Shown here one piece after another: positions 17,841-26,985 of a stretch of DNA of 64,000 nucleotides. The DNA is from Novosphingobium sp. KA1 (lineage in GTDB: Bacteria > Pseudomonadota > Alphaproteobacteria > Sphingomonadales > Sphingomonadaceae): positions 62,001-126,000 of the forward strand of contig NZ_CP021249.1 of the NCBI RefSeq assembly GCF_017309955.1. The letters run 5' to 3'. The translations under genes and the position numbers were made by a program. The notes under the pieces are model-generated. The model ran no database searches and was not told the origin of the DNA. It saw nothing but the letters and a program-made list of their open reading frames with translations. Positions within the stretch are counted from its first letter, which is position 1; every line of letters begins with the position of its first letter.

Positions 17841-17853
17841 TCCTGCTTCATAA
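17122..17853 (+). pseudogene. IS3 family transposase OrfB (IS-A), 5' part
   Basis: The DDE catalytic half of the IS-A transposase. Its frame is open upstream to about 17077, as for a frameshift product of orfA-orfB. Visible rve-domain motifs are [18 protein letters not shown] (first Asp), [14 protein letters not shown] (second Asp) and [20 protein letters not shown] (Glu). The true sequence ends at the Tyr-Asn codons (17836-17841); the last residues before the stop come from the recombinase element. The genuine remainder, starting YNTVRPHSSLGYRPPAPEA, is encoded at 35270-35407 on the minus strand. Confidence 0.92.
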
Positions 17854-17864
17854 CACCCATCTGT

Positions 17865-19937
17865 CTATGTGGTTGAAGAAAATAGGGTTTGTTGATCGGG
17901 ATGCGATCCCGTGGGGTATTTTGGATTTTGCCGCGCTCGTTTTGCAAGGTGATGGGCGGCTGATCCGTCGAGTTCGGTGCGACAGAATATCCATGGGCCT
18001 TCCGGCAGAGGGTGGATGCCTTTGATCTCGCCGGCTTCGGCGGCGATCCGGAGAGTTTTGGATGCCACGCCGATGTGGCGGGCAGCCTGGCTCAGGTTGA
18101 GCCACGGCGCGGGACCGTCAGCGACCGTGCGGAAGACGGGAATCCGGTGATGTGATCGAAGCGCGGTGACCCGCTCGCGAGTCCAGCGGTTGCCGTGCCC
18201 CGTCACCAGCCCGTTGCGGTTTAGGATGCCGGCGATCAGATCGTCATTGGCGATGAGAACCAGTTCGCGCACGGCGGCAATGATGTCGGCGGAGGTGCTG
18301 TTGCGCTGTCCTTTGCGGCGCCTCGGCAGCCGCAAATCGGTGTGAACACCGCCGACCCAGTGGATCAGCAGCACGATCTCGGATGCGTCGTGATCAATGT
18401 CGGCGACCACCTCCTGGATGAGAGTGCGCACGATGCGCTTCTTCAGCCGCGCATCGGACTGCGGGGCGTTCCACACTGCTTCGAGATCGCTGGCAAGACC
18501 ATCAATATCCTTGAGCGACGGTAAGGCCGGATGTGCTGTCGAGGCATCGTGCGCGACAATCCTGGCTTCCACCTCGCCGGCACGCGTGAGGGCGCGGTTC
18601 CATCGCGTTTCCAGTTCGGCTGCCACCAATCGGTTCTGCGGATCGGCGGCATCATATTGCCGGAAAGCCCGGTCGGCTGCGTAGCGTGCCGCCTCGAGAT
18701 CACGCATCAACACATCACGGACTTGATCGCGGCGATCGGCCGCTTGTGCTTCGGCCTCAACCGAGGCGGCGATCGCTCCGGGTTCAAGAACCTGCAATAG
18801 AGCCCGCTCGATCGCATCGTCGACCCGCAATCCGCCGAACGCGATGCAGCGCGGCTCGCCGTTATCGAGCAGGCCCCGCCAACAGGAATAACGTGGGATA
18901 TCATGCTTGGCGCCGGTGTAGCGCACCGTCAGCTTGCGTCCGCAGCGTCGGCAACGGATGAGCCCAGCAAGCAATGCGTCGCCGTGCTTGGGCGCTCCAT
19001 GATGCTGACTGGTGGGAACATTATCGCTCACCATCTTCCGGATATCCTCCGAGCGCTCCCAGCTGACGTAGCCTTCGTGCGAGCCGGGGATGAGTGCCAG
19101 CCACTCATCCCGCGCCTTACGACGGCTCCTCGACCGCATGGCGGTGCCATCATATCCGGTCGCGGCACGGCTCTTACCATAGGCATAAGCTCCACCGTAG
19201 ATCGGGTTCTCGATCATTCGGTGAATGGTAGCATAGCTCGGCCTGCGCCATACGACATCACCGTTGTTGCGCTTTGCGGGCAAATCCAGCCCATGTTCGA
19301 TGAACCAGAGCAGCGCCTGCCGCGCACTGCCGAGTTCGGCCACCTTGTCGAACACAAGGGCAATGGCTTCCTGGACGCGTCGGTCAGGATCCTTCTCGAT
19401 CCGGTCGCCGGCCTTCACGAAGCCCACGGGGGCGGCAACGACCAGTTCGCCGCGCCGGGCCTTCTCGTAACGGGCCGAGAGCGAACGCTGGCGCAGGAGA
19501 TCCAACTCATACTCGTTGAGGCTGCCCTTCAGGCCGAGTAGCAACCGGTCATTACCCTGGCGCGGGGCATACACGGTCTCCTGGTCGATCAGCACCGTAT
19601 CGACCACGCGGCACATCTCGATGAGCTGCTGCCAGTCGCGGCTATTACGGGCGAAGCGGGAGACTTCCCGCGCCGCGACGGCGCCGACCTTGCCCAGGCA
19701 AACCTCTGCGACCATGCGGTCGAAACCGGCGCGCGTCACACCGCCCGCCGCGGATCGACCAAGATCGTCGTCGATTGTCTCGATGTGCGACCAGCCCATT
19801 GCTGTGAGGCGGCCGCGCATGGCGTATTGCAGGGTGCTGCTCTCACGGTTGTGGAGGACCTGATGGACCGAGGACTGCCGCACATACAGGATTGCCTTGC
19901 GCTCGAGATGCTGCGGCCCGATCTTCTCAGAGATCAT
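17865..19937 (-). CDS. large serine recombinase, copy 1
   Basis: A 690-residue large serine recombinase that presumably excises and inserts its element at TACAA. The N-terminal resolvase domain holds the catalytic serine in ILYVRQSS (Ser22/23) and the block [19 protein letters not shown] Recombinase domain with [20 protein letters not shown] follows, then a zinc ribbon ([13 protein letters not shown] with later CW and RC cysteines), a coiled-coil region and a C-terminal helix-turn-helix ([20 protein letters not shown]). The ATG at 19937 overlaps the ORF2 stop and follows GGGAGGTG. Upstream ATG at 19961 lacks such a site. It is identical to copy 2. Confidence 0.93.
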   Translation of the reverse strand: MISEKIGPQHLERKAILYVRQSSVHQVLHNRESSTLQYAMRGRLTAMGWSHIETIDDDLGRSAAGGVTRAGFDRMVAEVCLGKVGAVAAREVSRFARNSRDWQQLIEMCRVVDTVLIDQETVYAPRQGNDRLLLGLKGSLNEYELDLLRQRSLSARYEKARRGELVVAAPVGFVKAGDRIEKDPDRRVQEAIALVFDKVAELGSARQALLWFIEHGLDLPAKRNNGDVVWRRPSYATIHRMIENPIYGGAYAYGKSRAATGYDGTAMRSRSRRKARDEWLALIPGSHEGYVSWERSEDIRKMVSDNVPTSQHHGAPKHGDALLAGLIRCRRCGRKLTVRYTGAKHDIPRYSCWRGLLDNGEPRCIAFGGLRVDDAIERALLQVLEPGAIAASVEAEAQAADRRDQVRDVLMRDLEAARYAADRAFRQYDAADPQNRLVAAELETRWNRALTRAGEVEARIVAHDASTAHPALPSLKDIDGLASDLEAVWNAPQSDARLKKRIVRTLIQEVVADIDHDASEIVLLIHWVGGVHTDLRLPRRRKGQRNSTSADIIAAVRELVLIANDDLIAGILNRNGLVTGHGNRWTRERVTALRSHHRIPVFRTVADGPAPWLNLSQAARHIGVASKTLRIAAEAGEIKGIHPLPEGPWIFCRTELDGSAAHHLAKRARQNPKYPTGSHPDQQTLFSSTT

Positions 19938-20121
19938 CTTGCACCTCCCGCAGCTCCGCAACGGGATCGTCGAAGTGCTCGAGCAACAGGCGCACCATCA
20001 ACGACGTCAACGTCTGGCGTGTCTGCGCTGGCAGGGTGTCCCACCGTGGTGTCTTGGATATCTCGAAATCGCGTGGGCAGGAGAACAGGTCGAGTTGCAA
20101 CGTCTTGGACTTGCGCGGCAT
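19927..20121 (-). CDS. ORF2 of the recombinase element, copy 1 (64 aa)
   Basis: A small protein preceded by a ribosome site (GGGAGG) and overlapping the recombinase start by 11 bp, so it is probably co-translated with it. It begins [15 protein letters not shown] and contains [20 protein letters not shown], a helical segment of a kind seen in small proteins encoded next to such recombinases. It could be an accessory or directionality factor; that is inference only. Confidence 0.7.
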   Translation of the reverse strand: MPRKSKTLQLDLFSCPRDFEISKTPRWDTLPAQTRQTLTSLMVRLLLEHFDDPVAELREVQDDL

Positions 20122-20471
20122 TGAGACCTCCCGAATGTGAGTCGTGAGGGCCCGATGCTGCGCTCGAATCCGACAATGCTGAAACCGGCGCTGCGGCTCG
20201 CAATAACTTGACCAAGGCGCTCAGCGCGCCGACATCGACTTGGGGGGACGCACCCATCCGTGCCAGGGCGCACGCAGCAGGGTCGAACATCCACGCCGGA
20301 ATCTCGAGCCACCGGTCCGAAGTCGCTCCCGTCTTGCTACAGCGCAGATTAACCGAACCGGCTCGTTCGACCTGCTCATGGATGTGGACATGCCAGCCAG
20401 CCCAGGGATGCCAGCGATAGAGAACTTCTCGAACTTCGGTCCCGTGGGCGTTGCGTCGCCGTGTTGTACAA
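19934..20471 (-). pseudogene. ORF1 of the recombinase element, copy 1, without a start codon
   Basis: The frame reads TEVREVLYRWHPWAGWHVHI, then DRWLEIPAWMFDPAACA, and stays open to just inside the recombinase gene. The conserved-looking core is close to small YRWHPW/IPAWM proteins that I associate with recombinase operons (possibly the DUF5372 type). No ATG, GTG or TTG occurs in frame between the element edge and the core in this copy. The start is supplied only if the two element ends are joined (see findings). The last 60 codons overlap ORF2 in another phase, so the true end may be earlier. Confidence 0.6.
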
Positions 20472-20592
20472 CACCCAGCGTCCGCACTCGGGACTGGCCG
20501 GGAGAACCCCGGTCGAGGCCTATCGGCGGATCGGGCAATCAGATCATGGGGGGCATGCCCCCCATGATCTGATGATCAAACAGGCGGCATGA
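20467..20592 (+). pseudogene. 3' end of the IS-B transposase OrfB
   Basis: Reads YNTQRPHSGLAGRTPVEAYR, the usual C-terminus of an IS3-type DDE transposase, and ends at TGA 20590-20592. It continues the protein that stops at WITYYN on the minus strand at 38038. The YN codons are duplicated at both breakpoints as part of TACAA. Confidence 0.9.
20538..20573. repeat. 36-bp perfect palindrome at the end of IS-B
   Basis: ATCAGATCATGGGGGGCA followed by its exact reverse complement, spanning the last codons of the IS-B transposase. As RNA it would form an 18-bp hairpin, which could protect the IS from outside transcription or act as a terminator. Confidence 0.7.
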
Positions 20593-20710
20593 ACGACAAC
20601 CGGGATTAGCTTAACTCAGTCGCCAAACTGTCCATGAAGGCGGGACCACCTCAAAAACCCCCGCCAAAAGAAAGCTTCTCGCTGCAAACACCGCCTTTTC
20701 CAGCAGCCTG

Positions 20711-21402
20711 TTAGAGCGCTTCTTTCGCCCATGATACGATTTGCTGCGCCAACCTGTCCTTAAGATCGTCGAGGCCAATCATGAAATGCGTGGCGCCATC
20801 CAGCACCTGTTCGGTACAACGTCCACGCGCAGCCTCGGCATACCTCTTCATATGCGAAGGGAACACGATCTCGTCCTGCTCGTAGGTTACCGAGAGCACG
20901 GGGACGCTTGTTCTGGCCAAGCAAGCGGGACCGTCTGCTCGCGAATGATCCACACTCCATTGGCTTAGCCAGGTGCGCATCGTTGTAACCCGACCCATGC
21001 TGTAGTGGGACTGGTTCAGTCGTCTGGCGAGCTCAAGAGGACGTGCCGTGCGCCCATTGGGATCCAGCGTTATGTCAATGAAGCGTGGATCGGCTCCGGT
21101 TCCATGCACCAGCATGAGCCGGTCGGTTGGCCCGTCCGGCATGCTGCGAAGCGCCTTCAGAGTGGCAAGTGCGTAGGCTGAGATCCGCCGGCTGCGTGCC
21201 AGTTGAGCCTCACGATAGAATTTGATCCAGTCAGTGTCGAACGGGAGTGGGCGTTTGCAGAAAAGGTCGAGATCGGGATCGCGTAGTCCAGGATCCACCT
21301 CGTCGATGATCGCCGGATCCAACCATTCGGTAAGTGTCTCGGCGCGACTCGCGTGCGCTGACAGGATGACTATGCCGTCTGCCCTGGGCAAGTCTCCAAG
21401 AT
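20711..21402 (-). pseudogene. alpha/beta hydrolase, N-terminus removed by Tn3 element
   Basis: The C-terminal about 225 residues of an alpha/beta hydrolase. It keeps a GADPRFIDITLDPNGR segment, a strand with SVPVLSVTYEQDEIVFP (Asp region) and the catalytic-His loop LDGATHFMIG. The nucleophile elbow (GxSxG) is missing or unrecognisable; DRLMLVHGTGADPRF is the nearest segment. The frame runs on into the terminal repeat of the neighbouring transposon and has an ATG there, so a truncated product could be made, but the family N-terminus is absent. It lies next to the IS-B 3' end. Confidence 0.6.
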
Positions 21403-21440
21403 GGCCCAGTCGGCCCGAAGCTGCGATTTTGGTCATCTTG
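21403..21440 (+). repeat. left terminal inverted repeat of the second Tn3 element
   Basis: Matches the reverse complement of 26702-26739 at 36 of 38 bases. Confidence 0.92.
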
Positions 21441-21524
21441 GAGAACACGTCGGGAACGGGCTGGTTGTTGTTGACGATCGCCCATGCGAGGAACGACGTT
21501 CCGCTCCGATAAGGGAGCGGCGTT

Positions 21525-24435
21525 ATGAGCCTTGGCGTTTCGAGTGGGGATCTGATCGGCTCCTGGAGCCTGAGTTTTTCGGACATCGCGTTCGTGACCG
21601 GCAAAGCGGAGACGGCACGACTGGGATTGGCGGTTCAGCTTAGATTTTTCGCCGGGCATGGCTTCTTTGTGCCGGATCATGCGTCGATACCCTCCGACGG
21701 TGTCTTGTATCTGGCGGAGCAACTTGGTCTCGATGCCAAATCCGTGAACCACTATGATTTTTCCGGGCGCACCGCCCGCCGGCATTGCGCGGAGATTTTG
21801 CGGCATCTCGGGTTCCGCCGTATGACGCAGACGGATCGCAGGGCGTTGTCGAGGTGGATTTCCGACGATCTTTGTGCGGGCGGGCAGCCGATCAATGCCA
21901 TGCTCGAGCATGTTTTCCTGTGGTGCCGCGACCGCCGTATCTATGGGCCGTCGCGCAAGGAGCTGGAACGCCTCGTCCGTTCGCAACGACACCTCTATCT
22001 GGAGGCCCTGTTGGCCCGAGTCCGCGATCGGCTTGCGCCGGATGCGGTCGCCTTGCTGGAAGCCTCGCTCGCCGATCCCGATGGCCCGACCGGCTTCAAC
22101 ACGATGAAGGGGGATGCAGGTCAGGCGACGCTCGAAAACATTCTTGGCGTGACCGCCAAACTCGCCTTTATCCAACGGCTTGCTCTTCCCCGAGATTTCC
22201 TATCGGTCACGGGCAAGGCATGGGTCGATCAGATCGTTCGCCGGGTTGCCGGCGAGAAAGCCTCGGAGATGCGCCGGCATGTACCGGCGCGCCAGCTCGG
22301 GCTCTATGCCGTTTATCTGATGGCGCGGGAAGCTCAGCTTACGGATGCGATGGTCGACCTGCTGATCGAGACGGTCCATAAGATCGGATCGCGCTCGAAA
22401 CGCAAGGTGGTGGGCGATATCGCGAAAGACATCGAGCGGGTCTATGGCAAGGAGCGACTCCTGGTCGAGATTGCCAGCGCTTCGATCGACGATCCATCCG
22501 GGCGCATCTGCGATGTCATTTTCCCAATCGCCGGCAAGGACAAACTGGCGGCGATCATCAAGGAAAGCCAGGCAAAGGGCGCCTTGGATCGGCGGATCTA
22601 CAAGGTGATGCGGAGGTCATGGGCCAATCATTATCGCCGTATGCTGCCAAGCCTGCTTTCGGCACTGGAGTTCCGGTCGAACAACGCCGTGTGGCGTCCG
22701 GTGCTGGCGGCCCTGGACTGGATCAGAAGCAAAGTGGATGATGGATGCCGCTACGTGCCGCCGCACGCAGTGCCGGTCGACGAGGTCATTCCGGCGAGAT
22801 GGCGCAGTTCCGTCATTGATGAAGAGGGGCGCGTAAACCGGATCAGTTATGAGCTTTGTGTCCTCGCGCAACTGCGCGATCGCATCCGTTCTAAGGAAAT
22901 CTGGGTTGTCGGGGCGGACCGATACCGCAATCCCGATGACGATCTTCCCAAGGACTTCGATGCGCGGCGAGAAGCATATTACACAGGATTGAACCTGACG
23001 GCGGATGCGCGTGCATTTTCAAGCGCCATCCGGGAAGAGCTTGCTCAGGAACTGTTGCTCCTCAATGCCAATATTCCCCGGAACGACAAGGTTCGGCTGC
23101 TGTGGCGCGGCGAGAACCGTATATCTCTCACCCCGTTCAAACCCTTGCCCGAACCCAGGGGTCTCGCCTCGATCAAGACCGAGATCGGCCAACGCTGGCC
23201 GATGACCGGGCTGCTCGACGTACTGAAGGAGGCTGCCCTTGATACGGGACTTCTCGAAGCGTTCGAAACATCGGCCTCGCGTGTTGCACTGCCGAAAACC
23301 GCGCTGGATCAACGTCTCCTGCTATGCCTCTACGGCCTGGGAACGAATGCCGGGCTCAAGCGGATCGCCGGCGCCACCCCCGATGTCAGCTATGAAGAGC
23401 TGCTGCATGTCCATCGCCGCTTCGTTCATGCCGCGGCGCTCAAGGAGGCGTGTGCCAGGGTTGCGAATGCGACCCTGGCAATCCGCAATGCTGCAGTCTG
23501 GGGGGACGCCGGCACGGCCTGTGCGTCAGATTCCACAAAGTTCGGAGCCTGGGATCGCAACCTGATGACGGAATGGCATGCGCGTTTATGGTGGACGGGG
23601 CGTCATGATCTACTGGCATGTCGAACGACGCGCGACATGCGTCTATTCCCAGCTCAAGCGCTGCTCTTCCTCCGAGGTCGCCTCCATGATCGAGGGCGTG
23701 CTGCGCCATTGCACCGACATGGAAATCCAGCGACAATATGTTGATAGTCATGGCCAAAGCGCGGTTGGCTTTGCATTTTGCCGGCTTCTCGGATTTGAGC
23801 TTGCACCCCGCCTGAAAGCGATCGCTCGCCAGAAGCTGGCTCTTCCCGATGTCGGCATGCGAACGCGGCTTCCCCACTTGCAGCCGATCCTCTCCAGTCC
23901 GATCAACTGGGATGAGATCGAGCAGCAATATGACGAGATGGTCAAATATGCAGCCGCGATGCAGACAAAAACCGCCGACCCGGAGGCGATCCTGCGCCGG
24001 TTTAGCCGCTCCGAGGTGATGCACCCGACCTACAAGGCGTTGAGTGAGCTGGGCCGCGCGGTCAAGACGATCTTCCTGTGCCGGTATCTGCGCGAGGAGT
24101 CCTTCCGCCGCGAAATTCATGAAGGCCTGAATGTCGTTGAAAACTGGAACAGTGCCAATGGGTTCGTTTTCTTCGGCAAGGGCGGCGAGATCGCCACTAA
24201 CCGCATCGATGAGCAGCAGCTCTCGGTCCTGGCGCTACATTTGCTGCAAGCGTCGCTTGTCTATGTGAACACCCGAATGCTTCAGAGCGTGCTGGTGGAA
24301 CCGAAATGGACGGGCCGGATGACGCCGGATGATTATCGCGGCCTCACACCGCTGATTTACAGCCACGTCAATCCTTATGGCCGCTTCGACCTCGATCTGA
24401 ATAGCCGGATCGATTTTGGGCGGCTTGCTGCCTGA
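21525..24435 (+). pseudogene. tnpA: Tn3 family transposase, frameshifted
   Basis: Two overlapping frames make one Tn3 transposase of about 970 residues. The first (21525 to the shift) carries the N-terminal DUF4158 region and most of the core, including [20 protein letters not shown]. The second resumes with [20 protein letters not shown] and ends [16 protein letters not shown] at 24435. The shift lies at about 23584-23590, where GCGCGTTTATGG has one T too many to read HARYGGRG. The shift falls inside the DDE domain, so the protein should be inactive unless ribosomal slippage or a sequencing error is involved. It is only distantly similar to the transposase at 169-3060. Confidence 0.88.
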
Positions 24436-24470
24436 CCGGGGCCTTTCCGCTCGCACCATTTGGGTGCACC

Positions 24471-24577
24471 CGAACGTGACGATCGGAAGTGACATATACG
24501 ACATGTCACAAAAGGGTGGTTCCGTCACCAATGTTACTGTACGAGGGCAAAGCCACCCTAATGTGACGGATTTGCCC
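24471..24577. promoter_or_regulatory. res-like region of the second Tn3 element
   Basis: Directly upstream of the resolvase start. It contains the inverted pair GTGACAT and ATGTCAC (24489-24509), the pair CCGTCAC and GTGACGG (about 24522 and 24563) and GGGTGG/CCACCC, which fits a multi-subsite resolvase target. Confidence 0.55.
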
Positions 24578-24967
24578 ATGACCCGCGTCGGCTACGCCCG
24601 CGTCAGCACCATCGACCAGGATCTCGACATCCAGGTTGCCCGGTTGAAGGCAGCGGGCTGTGAAATCCTCCGCTCCGAAACAGGCTCGGGCGCATCGCGC
24701 ACTGGACGCACGGAGCTTGAGACGATCATGCAGTTCCTGCGCGCCGATGACGAACTCGTCGTCCTGCGTCTCGATCGGCTCGGTCGCTCCACACGCGATG
24801 TTCTCAATCTGGTTCATGAACTCGACCAGAAGGGAGCCTCATTGCGGGTGCTTGAGCCGGAGGTGACGACGGCCGGAAGCATGGGGCGGATGGTGATCAC
24901 CATGGACTTGTAACGGTTTTGTGCCGGTCACTTGAGAGTTTAAGGCTCGTTCAAGGAGACCGACGAG

Positions 24968-25240
24968 ATGATGAAGCATAGTGAAGAGTTCAAGCAGGAG
25001 GCTGTGCGCATTGCGCTGACCAGCGGGTTGTCGCGCGGACGCGTCGCGTCAGATTTGGGTGTCGGCAAGTCGACGCTGAACAAATGGGTTTCGCATTATC
25101 GTCCATCGGACCTGGTGGCAGCGCCGCAGGCAGATCTGGCACGAGAGAATGAACGGCTTCGCCTTGAGAACCGCGTGCTTCGGGAGGAGAGGGAAATCCT
25201 AAAAAAGGCGACTCAGTTCTTCGCGAGCCAAAGGCCGTGA
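24968..25240 (+). CDS. IS3 family transposase OrfA (IS-C)
   Basis: A 90-residue HTH_Tnp_1 protein. It reads EEFKQEAVRIALTSGLSRGR, then VASDLGVGKSTLNKWVSHYR, and ends in a leucine-zipper-like stretch (LARENERLRLENRVLREERE) that in this family mediates dimerisation with the fusion transposase. A ribosome site (AAGGAG) precedes the ATG at 24968. The end of orfA contains a run of A residues (AAAAAAGGCG), a likely slippery site for making the OrfAB fusion; orfB overlaps by 4 bp. Confidence 0.92.
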   Translation: MMKHSEEFKQEAVRIALTSGLSRGRVASDLGVGKSTLNKWVSHYRPSDLVAAPQADLARENERLRLENRVLREEREILKKATQFFASQRP

Positions 25241-26094
25241 GGTTCGCCTTTGTGCACAGCTGGCGGCATCGGTGGCCGGTGGAGCTGATGTGCCGTGTCC
25301 TTCAGGTGAGCGAGCGCGGTTATCGTTCCTGGCGCTCGCGTCCAGTAAGTCATCGGGAGCGGACAGACATGAGGGTGCTGGCCCATATTCGGGAACAATA
25401 TAGCCTGAGCCTTGGCAGCTACGGTCGTCCGAGGATGACGATGGAACTCAAGGAGGCGGGCCTTGATGTTGGTGAGCGTCGGGTCGGCCGCCTCATGCGG
25501 ATCAACGGGATCAAGCCGGTCCGCACACGCAAACACAAGGTGACGACGGACAGCCACCATCGCCTGGGTGTCGCAGCGAACTGGTTGGATGGCGACTTTG
25601 CCGCCGATGCGCCAAATTGCAAATGGGCTGGCGACATCACCTATGTCTGGACATCGGAAGGCTGGCTCTACCTTGCCGTCATCCTCGACCTGCACAGCCG
25701 CCGTGTCGTTGGCTGGGCTGTCAGCGATAGGATGAAGAAGGATCTGGCCATCCGGGCATTGGATATGGCGGTGCGCCTGCGCAATCCGCCGCATGGCTGC
25801 ATTTTTCATTCCGATCGCGGCAGCCAATATTGCTCCTATGACTACCAAAAGAAGCTGCAGGCCTACGGCCTGCGTCCATCCATGAGCGGCAAAGGCAATT
25901 GTTACGACAACTCCGCCGTCGAGACATTCTTCAAATCCCTGAAGGCGGAAATGATCTGGCGGCAGAGCTGGCCAACCCGGCGGCAAGCAGAGGCCGCCAT
26001 CTTTCAGTACATCAATGGCTTCTACAACTCACGGCGGCGCCATTCATATCTGGGCGGGATCAGCCCACTCGCCTTTGAGGCCAAGGTGGCATAA
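25237..26094 (+). CDS. IS3 family transposase OrfB (IS-C)
   Basis: A 285-residue rve-domain transposase, complete. It opens with the HTH_21 region (SLSLGSYGRPRMTMELKEAG). The DDE triad is in KWAGDITYVWTSEGWLYLAV (Asp), GCIFHSDRGSQYCS (Asp) and GKGNCYDNSAVETFFKSLKA (Glu), followed by the usual C-terminus FYNSRRRHSYLGGISPLAFE. A GTG at 25237 overlaps the orfA stop; expression by frameshift fusion is expected for the family. It appears intact, so IS-C may still be active. Confidence 0.93.
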   Translation: MRFAFVHSWRHRWPVELMCRVLQVSERGYRSWRSRPVSHRERTDMRVLAHIREQYSLSLGSYGRPRMTMELKEAGLDVGERRVGRLMRINGIKPVRTRKHKVTTDSHHRLGVAANWLDGDFAADAPNCKWAGDITYVWTSEGWLYLAVILDLHSRRVVGWAVSDRMKKDLAIRALDMAVRLRNPPHGCIFHSDRGSQYCSYDYQKKLQAYGLRPSMSGKGNCYDNSAVETFFKSLKAEMIWRQSWPTRRQAEAAIFQYINGFYNSRRRHSYLGGISPLAFEAKVA

Positions 26095-26701
26095 TGAGAT
26101 AGGGGACCGGCGCAAAACCGTTACAAGTCCACCATTCTGGGCATGGTCGCGGACATGGAACTGACGTTCATCAAGGACCGGCAGCGCGCCGGGATCGAGG
26201 CGGCGCGCGCCGAAGGCGTCTACAAAGGCCGGAAGAAAAACATCGATGACGATGAAATCCGACGCCGGATCACCGCCGGCGCGAGCAAGGCCAGCGTCGC
26301 GCGCGACCTCAAGATCTCAAGAATGACCGTCTATCGGGCGCTTGACGTCATTCCTTCAAGGATCGGGCTGCCGGAAAAGCCGCCTTCTGTCACCATCGCC
26401 CTGCATCTGACCATCGAGAACTTCAACAAGCATGGTCGTGGCAGAAAGCCCGCTCGCGAGCGCATTGAGGCGATGCTGGAGCGGGATTACCAGATGCAAA
26501 AGACCGGGAACTGCGATTACACGCTGACCGTCGCCTATGATCAGGGTGCCGATGGCGTCAGCCTCGATGATGAGATCGCATCTCTCCAGACAGAGATGTT
26601 CAACATCGCAGAGAGCTACAGGTGCTCGATCGAGACCGATGTTTACGAGATTGGAGGACAAGAGCGAGCCTGGTAGATCGCCATGTTCAATCTTTGTTCT
26701 T

Positions 26702-26739
26702 CAACATGGCCAAAATCGCAGCTTCGGGCCGACTGGGCC
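26702..26739 (-). repeat. right terminal inverted repeat of the second Tn3 element
   Basis: Partner of 21403-21440; identical over the outer 30 bases. Confidence 0.92.
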
Positions 26740-26985
26740 TATACGGGACACTTCTACCACAACATTCGGAACTTCTCGTCCAATCGCATTGGCGACTACG
26801 TCTTGGTTAACGGGCGGATTGGATGGCGGAATACCTCCGGACTCTCAATCAATTTCCTAGTGAACAACGTCTTCAACAAGCGGTATGAATCGGTGGGCTT
26901 CGATCTCACCACGATTAGCGCCAATACCGAGGTTGCCTACGGGATGCCACGCAACTGGGCAATCACTTTGAACCAGAAGTTCTGA
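26740..26985 (+). pseudogene. C-terminal fragment of a TonB-dependent receptor
   Basis: About 80 codons remain, reading YTGHFYHNIRNFSSNRIGDY, then NFLVNNVFNKRYESVGFDL, and ending MPRNWAITLNQKF. The NNVFNKRY motif and terminal Phe are typical of the last strands of a TonB-dependent outer-membrane receptor. The upstream part was removed by the Tn3 element. A receptor N-terminus is found at 39148-39425 beside IS-B. The two could be remnants of related or even one gene, but this cannot be decided here. Confidence 0.75.

Larger units (their letters stand above)
17836..20471 (-). mobile_element. serine-recombinase element, copy 1 (2,636 bp)
   Basis: The same 2,636-bp block occurs at 35403-38038 in inverted orientation. 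All open frames in the two copies translate identically. Both ends carry the 5-bp sequence TACAA: next to TCCTGCTTC at the end nearest the recombinase stop, and in GTGTTGTACAACAC at the other. It interrupts an IS3 transposase gene antisense to that gene. Content in the recombinase direction: a start-less frame (ORF1), a 64-residue protein (ORF2) and the recombinase. Left flank is IS-A 5'; right flank is IS-B 3'. Confidence 0.93.
20467..20653 (+). mobile_element. IS-B (IS3 family), 3' part
   Basis: Begins at the TACAA of the recombinase element and ends at the terminal repeat TGAGGTGGTCCC (read inward from 20653). That repeat pairs imperfectly with TGAGATGGTGCC at 39149. The 5' part of the same IS is at 38034-39149, beside the other element copy. 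Confidence 0.85.
24903..26131 (+). mobile_element. IS-C, IS3-family insertion sequence (1,229 bp)
   Basis: Terminal inverted repeats TGGACTTGTAACGGTTTTG match at both ends with one T/C difference in the next base. It is flanked by a CCA direct repeat, consistent with a 3-bp target duplication of the IS3 family, and it contains complete orfA and orfB. It splits the resolvase of the second Tn3 element. Confidence 0.93.
24578..26676 (+). pseudogene. tnpR: serine resolvase/invertase interrupted by an IS3-family insertion
   Basis: The first part (24578-24902) is the resolvase catalytic domain: GYARVSTIDQDLDIQ with the catalytic Ser, then LRLDRLGRSTRDVLNLVHEL. It breaks at MGRMVIT. The frame resumes after the IS at 26132 with ILGMVADMELTFIKDRQRAG, an HTH (ASKASVARDLKISRMTVYRA) and about 100 further residues ending at 26676. 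Removing the IS and one copy of the 3-bp duplication (CCA) restores a continuous gene. The C-terminal extension beyond the HTH is longer than in ordinary Tn3 resolvases; it resembles an accessory domain found in some ISXc5/Tn4430-like or invertase-type proteins, but I cannot name it. Confidence 0.85.
21403..26739. mobile_element. second Tn3-family transposon, damaged
   Basis: Bounded by 38-bp inverted repeats (GGCCCAGTCGGCCCGAAGCT at the ends), identical over the outer 30 bp and with two mismatches inside. It holds a frameshifted transposase, a res-like region and a resolvase split by an IS3-family insertion. The bases flanking the two ends differ (AAGAT and TATAC), and the genes on each side (hydrolase tail, TonB-receptor tail) are different, so an adjacent deletion or recombination has taken place. 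Confidence 0.9.
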
